Positions 57,246 to 64,000 of a DNA stretch of 64,000 nt are shown here, in pieces (the stretch's first letter is position 1; each line of letters opens with the position of its first letter). A program made the position numbers and the translations under genes. Source of the stretch: Mactra quadrangularis (Eukaryota > Mollusca > Bivalvia > Venerida > Mactridae). The DNA lies in contig CM046307.1 of NCBI GenBank assembly GCA_025267735.1, positions 47,101,395 to 47,165,394 of the forward strand. The letters run 5' to 3'. The notes below the pieces were generated by a model. That model searched no databases, had not been told where the DNA came from, and worked only from the letters and a program-made list of their open reading frames with translations.

Positions 57246-57936
57246 GACCCATAAGAGATTTATTTAAGTTGAGAGAGCTTACTTCACTATCGAGCTAAAA
57301 TGAAATTAGCATAAACTAAACTAAAAAGTCGGTCGTACGTATTCATAAGCATGGTCCTTTTTTGTCCGAGACTTTTACAGATTTCCACCCAATATATTTG
57401 TTAACTTAATGAAGGACTCGTATTAAGGCATACCTATGTTAAGGCATAAGTTTTAAAAGCTATATTACTAAATGAGTTAACTAAGAAAGTTTCTGCATAT
57501 TCCTGGTTACAGAACTCTTTGAAGTTATGAAGTTAATTGAAACATACAAGAAGCACTTCACATGCGACATCAACTTGAATGCAGCAACTGTAAGAAGTTG
57601 GCTGTCCCGTCGATATAAGTGTTGTTTATGCGTCAAAAAGCTCCATTCGTATGACAATTTCAGCTTGAACAATGCTGCACGAATGAGGCTGTTCCATCGA
57701 TATGTAGAACTTTTATATTATTTATGCAGCTAGCACCAAAGTGTCACAGACGCTTGCCAAGTACAGATTTACATTGAAAATATGAGAAAGTTGTAAATCA
57801 TATATATAGTATATATCTTTATAGTTGTTAATTGAATTTAATATTTTATATTTAAGAATAGGGATTGACAATTTAATATAACATAGATGTAATATTGTCA
57901 AGTCGTTGACATATACAATAGTAACAAGGTGTGAAA
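57246..57936. other. Non-coding stretch
   Basis: Overlapping short frames on both strands around 57,481-57,733 show no family features. Nothing else recognised. Confidence 0.35.
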
Positions 57937-58879
57937 TACAGTGTCATCCATAAGTTCTTGGTGAATAAAATTATAATAAAACTGACCATTCACAGTGTAG
58001 CAATACCACGTGACCGTGACGTCAAAACATGCATCAAAACCGAGACAAAAACTGTAAACATTTGCTCTGCTTGGAAACAGAAAATAGCCGTCAGTATTTC
58101 ATACCTCAAGTTATTTCACTGTAGTAAAGTTCCGATATAAAGACCATTCTACGAAATTAGTGGGTGTCCGATTGTCCGGGACAGTCACTTTTTTAAATCG
58201 GGCAACCAACACTTCCTTTTGGGCAACCAAAATTCTGCAAATGAGATATAGTGCTTGCTCTTAAAATGATCTGAACGGACGACCACTTTCATATCCTAAT
58301 TTTGTTGACTGCATGGAGACAACCTTGGCTAGTGCAAAACCGTGCGAGTTTTAGTCCTAACGCATACTAAAACAGAAGAATAACGTCCCTATGACCATTT
58401 CGCTATTACGACCATTGATTTTGATGGTCATAAAAGCGGGACTTTACTGTATAATAAAAGATATTCGTGAAACACTGTTTTAATCATAATTTTATGTTGA
58501 TAAACTAATTAATGCCGAATTTTGAAATTTACTCAGATGACTTTCGTTATCTTTTTAATCATGGCCGGTAAATGTTGATTGCATGTGATATCTAAAGGAC
58601 AAGATTTTGTCAAAGAACTGTTAAATTGAAGGTACTGTTAGTTCACAAACTGAAGATCTAAAGTTTTTATACAATGCTAAATGCCTCACTTAATAACATC
58701 ATAACAGAACAGAATTTTATTAAATAACATAATTTACCTAATAACCTTATAACAAGGCGTTTTGCCATTAAGTTCAAACAAAAATTGTAACACGTCACAT
58801 GGTCATGGACTTGTGTACATAATCTTAAACAATGAATATTGAGAGGGATTTAGTCCTAAGACTTTTGTAGAGCACTGTA
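57937..58879. mobile_element. Mariner-like element with nested MITE, 943 bp
   Basis: Left end TACAGTGTCATCCATAAGTT + CTTGG is mirrored by the right end ...CTAAGACTTTTGTAGAGCACTGTA, framed by TA. The inverted family core (TTTGAAATTTACTCAGATGA) lies near 58,520. A pogo-type MITE (58,122-58,451) interrupts it. No transposase frame remains. Confidence 0.62.
58122..58451. mobile_element. Pogo/mariner-type MITE, 330 bp
   Basis: Ends TAGTAAAGTTCCGATATAAA + GACCAT and ...TGGTCATAAAAGCGGGACTTTACTGTA are inverted, with TA edges. It is a longer relative of 25,910-26,074 and sits inside a mariner-like element, so it inserted later. Confidence 0.68.
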
Positions 58880-61402
58880 CGGACAATTCATATAAGTAAT
58901 TCCTGAATCCCAAGTTGCAATTGTCTTTCATTTTATTTTATTACCTATATTCTGAAATAAAGCACGCCTTATTGCCGGATGAAAAATTTTGATTGGCATT
59001 CACAGGAGAGTCATATTATTTCATTTGCAGGCGAAAAGGACAATAATTTGCTGATAATTCATTTAGAGTTGAATTGCGAGCACTCGGTGACAAATAGGCT
59101 CTTAGCTATAACCCGACAGTAAGTTACAAAGCGCAAACCGATTACGGAATATGACGAATCTAATAACAACCAATCAAATTACTTATTTCATTTTCTCGGA
59201 AATTACTCGTTAAAAATCGTAAGTAGACATTCGCCATCAGATTTTATGTTTATGGCTCCGCATTGCAAAATCAAAGTAAAGCATTATGTTTGATTTTTCC
59301 TTCGGGATTTTTTTAAAGTTTCAGAAAATTTTATGATAGTCAATTTGTCACCATATGACAGTTCGTAGACAACTTCTCGTCTACCAGGAGAATGTTAAAT
59401 AAAAGATATAATATGACAAAACAAAAGGGATTGAAGGGGAAACTCTAGAAATAGCGTTTTTGTTGTGTAGTTTAGTTTTGATTTCGCGTGCTTGGAAATT
59501 GATTTTGAATGTTTAAATGCATAGAGGACGCCATGTCAGTGTCGTAATTAGACCTTACCAGCGTTTTATAGTTTTAGATATCTAAAACTTACTCTGATGT
59601 CTGAGGCGATGTCAATACAATTTTTATGTTAAGTTTTTGTGGATGGGTAGATTTTCAACCTTTCATACTAAGAAGCAAACATTGAAGTCACTCAAGTCTC
59701 TCTCAGAGCTCGATGCAAAGTTACATACAGATACATATATTCGTGTTCTTTAATTTGGGTTAACTGCGATACGCAAAATGGCTCTAGGTGGTGTAAAATA
59801 TAGTTCAAACAACAAATCCATAAAATAATTAAGTTATCGATAGTGATCGAATTATTCAACTGGCTTATTAGACAAAACCTTGTTTTGCTTGCTTTTGGGT
59901 TGTTTTTGTCTTGTGGTCGGTTGGACCGGACACTAAACAAAGAATCAATTTGATATAGCCTGAATGATAAGGCATTGATGATAAGACTGATATAAATACT
60001 TTGTCTTGAACAATTTATTGACTTCAAGTTTATTACGGTTTTAAAAGTTTCTTATCTCTGAAAATATTAAATTTTGAGTCTTTTGAATCTCATAATCGGC
60101 TTTTTAACCTTCGACTTGCTAAAGTACATTTGAATTCCAAGTTAAAGTAAAATCGGGGTCTCCAATCATGTGAGCTATAATCACAACTAATAAAGTGAAC
60201 ACTTATTGTTTTTCGACGATTTCTTTTTCCCGACAAATAATTGAATGACATCAAATAGAGCTAGCACATAGAATAATTACTACCTTTCTTTTCCCGGTAA
60301 TTCAAATTGTCCGTGTGAGTTTTTATTGTTAGCTTCAAATCTTCCTCACAAAAATTGAACTAAGTAAACTAGGTCATGTGCAAAAAAATCTACTCTTAGG
60401 ATTTAAATGAAACAAGTTTAACTCAGAAGCTTATTTGGGCATTTAAGACAAAGAAATGCAATAGTTATTTTATGGCTTCTATGTTTTGGCTGTTGCAATA
60501 ATTTTGCGGAAAAAAAAGAGTTTGAAAATCACGTGACTAAATACCCTGATAATGAAGTTGGATGCCAATTCAAACATGAAATTTAAAACCCGCTTTGTAC
60601 TAATTTAACTTAATAACTCACAACAATCGTTTTAGTTGTTACAGTATCGTGATCCGCTACAACTGTTAACTTAGCAATGACCCCGGGGTGGCATTGTAGC
60701 TCGCGCGCATCAAACTTCAAACAGAGCGTTCATTTTATAAATTGGTATTTCAATCTGTCAAAACATTTTGTCAATAAAAGAAACAAAATAATATACAAAC
60801 AAAGGGCTCTCTCTGAGTAGACATACTTCCTATTGAAAACAATGACCCAATGAATCTGTCATGTTTTAAAATAATATAAAGATGTCCGTCGATTTTTCCG
60901 ACATGTACGATGTCATAATTAACACATGGTACAAGTTTTAAAGAGGTTTAAATCTGTCCCCTGGGGCCTTTAATACATCTATACAGATGTTTACAATTTG
61001 ATATCATAATAATTTGTTATAGAGATATATCGATATCGAGAAATCGTTCTATCGTCTGTATGACGTAATAGATTACGTCACCTATCAACACTTCTAAACG
61101 TACCTTAACAACGAGCTGTGTTTGTTACATTTTAATAGCCTTTGCATCTGTGGCTAATTTCTATAGTGCTAATGAAATTCAGGAAATCGATCTAAGCGAT
61201 CATTTCATACATGAAAATTTGATTTATGTGGAATAATCAATATCAAAGACGTGAAGATAAGAGCTTCAGTTATAAATTAAGATATTTACCAAGGCCTTTG
61301 TTCTTTTGTCTGTAATTGCTAGATTTGAAATACGATGATTTGTTTCTTGTAAAGATGTTAAGATTTTTTAAAAGTTTTGACGGTTTAATTTGTTTCGATA
61401 TA
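58880..61402. other. AT-rich non-coding stretch
   Basis: No gene or repeat recognised over about 2.5 kb. The 111-codon minus frame 59,692-60,027 is serine-, leucine- and isoleucine-rich without a recognisable family. Confidence 0.4.
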
Positions 61403-61520
61403 TTATGACAGAAGTTCTCTGTAGATTATGTTTGATGCCAAGAACGCTTTTGTTCTGCGAGCTCTGTAAATATGGGACGGAAGTTTGTTCCATCTTGTAG
61501 TCTGAAATGTAAACATGATT
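61403..61520 (-). pseudogene. Possible LINE reverse-transcriptase tail remnant
   Basis: The minus frame includes TTRWNKLPSHIYRARRTKAF. It resembles the W N x L P x H I ... A x x x x x F pattern that ends many LINE reverse transcriptases. It is short, with no upstream palm or FPRT motif visible, so it could be coincidence. Confidence 0.35.
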
Positions 61521-61989
61521 TTGATTCGAGAATTGCTGAATGAAATACACATTGTTGACTTAGTCGGCAGTTCTAAATTATTTTGGCTCTTGAAAATAAA
61601 TTTAAGACACCAAAAAGCAATTATTGCAGATTTTTGATACTCTGATGTCAAAGAATCATTTTTCTTTTGAATTTTTGTTTGAATTTGTTCAGTAAATAGT
61701 TCTAAGCCATTTTAGGCGCGAGCGGGCAATCCTAATTTACAACTTTTATGAAATTAAACTTTGAACAAGTAGGGGATGTAGTGCAGACAACAAAGATCTT
61801 CAAGTTCAGATAGTATTGTCATAATCAAAGCTGAAATTGTTTGAGTGTTGTTTTTATAAACAACAAAAGAAACGTTCTATGATTCTTGTCTATTAATATA
61901 AACATATCGCAGCTTCAATATTTTGTTTGTTTTGTATATAGAATTCTCTGATTAGAATCAAATAGCCCTCGAACACACAATAAAGGTAA

Positions 61990-62225
61990 AGCGGCTACCT
62001 TAAACTGTTATACATTGGCTTGCCGTGCAGAGTTGCGTGGACTCGAAACCCATATAAAAAGGTAGCCATCGTATCAATGAGCATGCGACTTAATGCTGAT
62101 TGCATAATGCTTGGGAAACTGGGAGTAGCACAAAATTCACTTAGAAATTGAATTTGAATAATTTATAGGTTCTTAGAACAAAACAGGGTCCAGGAAAGGT
62201 AAGTGTGGTGCGCTGGCCGATGTAG
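61990..62225 (+). repeat. tRNA-derived SINE, family 3, diverged
   Basis: The tail CAGGGTCCAGGAAAGGTAAG + TGTGGTGCGCTGG matches the family 3 3' end on the + strand. Upstream, GCGTGGACTCGAAACCCATA could be the B-box of its head. The body between is poorly conserved. Confidence 0.5.
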
Positions 62226-62270
62226 AATAACCTAAATTTTGTTGACTAGGCATTGCATTCTGTATAAAAA

Positions 62271-62290
62271 AGAACAGAACAGAACAGAAC
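62271..62290. repeat. Short (AGAAC)4 microsatellite
   Basis: Four AGAAC units. Same motif as the expanded (TTCTG)n array at 38,166 on the opposite strand. Confidence 0.85.
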
Positions 62291-62757
62291 TTGTTTCGCA
62301 ATCAAGTTCAAATAAATTACGCCCTAAGTATGACGTATTTATATTAATCATTCTATAGGTATTTGATTTGCAGCGCAGTGAAAAATTGTGGACCAAACCA
62401 GCGGGTGTCCAAGGTCATTAGTCAGGAAGGGGGTTAATTAAAGTATGGTCTTATAGTATAATTATGTTAATACTAATTAGTACCAGATGATTATAACAAA
62501 GATTATCAATCTAGTGGCAGTTTTACTACAGATATAATAGTGATGTATTGAACATCATTGTTTTAGTAGCGTTCAATCTGGAAACCATGGCGAGTGGTTA
62601 GGAAAGTTAAGCAAAACATCGTGAAATAAGACATGGCATGTAAGTATCGGCTACGGAACCATGGACCGCCCGGTTAGTATCCGCTTACTTCCGTAATGTT
62701 GCTACCATTCTCTTTTAATTGAATACGGAAATTGAATTTAATAACCAGTTTTGCTCA
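62291..62757. other. Non-coding stretch
   Basis: Nothing recognised. Confidence 0.3.
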
Positions 62758-62765
62758 TCAATCAT

Positions 62766-63022
62766 AGGCGAATCTAGCGAGGGGTCAAGGGGGTCATGAC
62801 CCCCCCCCCCTGGAATTTCCAAAATATACCTAATCATTAGTGTATTTCTAGACTGTAAGTCATTTGGAAGTAGCATGAAGCATTTTTTCTCGGAACTTGA
62901 CATAGATTTAATAGTTATGTAGTTTTCATTATGCGTATAATGTGGTTGTGGTTCGAAAGTTTGGACCACCCCCTAGAAAAAGTTTGGACCTACCCTTAGA
63001 AAAAATCCTGAATCCGCCCCTG
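62766..63022. mobile_element. hAT-like MITE (GGCGGATC family), 257 bp
   Basis: Left end AGGCGAATCTAGCGAGGGGT; right end ...CCTGAATCCGCCCCTG. The interior is collinear with 14,511-14,818 (GGAATTTCCAAAATATACCT, GACTGTAAGTCATTT, ATAGATTTAATAGTTATGTA, GTGGTTGTGGTTCGAAAGTT). Flanks TCAATCAT (62,758-62,765) and TCAATTTT (63,023-63,030) match at 6 of 8. The 84-codon minus frame across it is a by-product. Confidence 0.78.
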
Positions 63023-64000
63023 TCAATTTTAGATTGGGCAGTTACGCTTTTGCTGTGAATGTTTAACTGAAATCAAGCAGCCAGCAGCACAATTTAGATT
63101 TGACTTTTGAAATTACCAAACTGGTAACCTATTTCAATCATATTCAATATGTAACAAACTATGGCTATGGTTACTTATGTATAAGTAGTACCGAAAAGTT
63201 CCTTTATAAGAACTATCAAAATTGATGGTTTTAATCGCTGCATGGTCTTAATATAGGGACATTTATTTCTCCTATCAACCATTTGGGACTATAAAAAGGA
63301 GCTTAAAAATCACCAAAAATGGCGTAATTTTGTAATAACCTTTGTGGTCTCTAAAGCGGAACGTTGTGGTGATCGAACCTAATGGTGTATACTCAAGTCA
63401 AGTCTCACGCTGTGAGCATAGCCGTCAATTATGATACAATAATACATTTTTATTATATTTAAAAGTGTAATATTTTGACTATAATGTGTCGGCGTTGTTT
63501 TCATGTACTTACAATTCCCAAGGTCAAAGGGGTCATTAAAACTATCACCAATGATCAGTGTGTGACATTTTAAGGATCAAAATGTATATGCTGAAATGTG
63601 TGATTGACAGTGTGAGAAAATTTCATTACAATGGTCAAGATTTTTTTATAATTGGCGTGACTGATCTTTTTTTCAACTGATTTATGCGAAATTAGGACGT
63701 GTACGGTCATCTGTCAAATTTAGTAAAAAACATGACTTTTCAATAGTTTATTATGCATAGTTGTCGTTTTGATGTTCTTCGTAACTTCGGTCAAGATAAT
63801 TAATGTACTGACCATTTTGGACACTCTGTCAAAATAAAAGTCGGATGAAATGGACAAAATTAACATAACCCTCGTGTAGACATTGTTTTTCTATTTTGAC
63901 CATAAGTTTTATTGTACAGTTATTAAATATTAATATTTTACAACATGTTGGCGGATAACTGTAACTTCATAAGAAACTGACCACTGGTCAATATTTATGC
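63023..64000. other. Non-coding stretch with one MITE
   Basis: Apart from the pogo-type MITE at 63,189-63,369, nothing recognised up to the window edge. Confidence 0.35.
63189..63369. mobile_element. Pogo/mariner-type MITE, ~181 bp, decayed
   Basis: Left TACCGAAAAGTTCCTTTATA + AGAACTATC and right ...CTAAAGCGGAACGTTGTGG form a decayed inverted end pair. The interior (AATATAGGGACATTTATTTC, AAAATCACCAAAAATGG) parallels 25,910-26,074. Confidence 0.55.

Noticed and set aside
59692..60027. 111-codon minus-strand frame
   Set aside because: Composition and codon pattern look random for AT-rich DNA; no domain recognised.

Overview
This window looks like non-coding DNA from an animal nuclear genome, most likely a marine invertebrate and possibly a bivalve mollusc. 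The evidence is an AT-rich background and no long coding ORF apart from repeat-derived frames. There are also dense short DNA-transposon remnants (MITEs), several tRNA-derived SINE families, micro- and minisatellites, and frequent ACATGTA-type motifs. The species assignment is inference. No rRNA, CRISPR array, operon or bacterial-style gene is present.

Only one stretch looks like a possible host coding exon: 12,867-13,110 on the + strand, starting MAAPG in a good Kozak context. A 770-bp foldback element (13,111-13,880) sits at its 3' boundary. That element has 94-bp perfect inverted ends, arms built from ~41-bp tandem repeats, and a CGGT target duplication.

Layout: 0-10 kb holds SINE fragments, a diverged dispersed repeat and a small mariner-like MITE. 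10-17 kb holds an (AGAAT)n microsatellite, a LINE-like 3' remnant, the candidate exon with its foldback insertion, and a hAT-like MITE. 17.4-25.8 kb is bounded by inverted 24-bp ends (GGGCGTCTTACTAAACATCG...). It contains two tandem copies of a ~1.6-1.8 kb unit. The first copy was later interrupted by a 1,023-bp TG...CA insertion (solo-LTR-like, TATG duplication; the second copy keeps the empty site) and by a palindromic MITE. 25.9-29 kb holds a pogo-type MITE, a 361-bp Harbinger/Tourist-like MITE and GAT-rich DNA. 29.5-33 kb has two minisatellites (24-bp and 41-bp units). 34.8-46.6 kb has more MITEs, a (TTCTG)n array, a 39-bp minisatellite, a LINE reverse-transcriptase tail and a triple nest of mobile DNA. 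48-64 kb holds further SINEs, hAT-like, mariner-like and palindromic MITEs.

The main biological content is the transposon record. Four 361-bp (one 354-bp) Tourist-like MITEs share TIRs, and three keep exact TTA/TAA duplications. Three hAT-like copies share a GGCGGATC terminus. Four mariner-like elements share TACAGTGC-type ends, and two of these contain later insertions. Nesting allows relative dating. Repeat boundaries were read by eye and may be off by a few bases.
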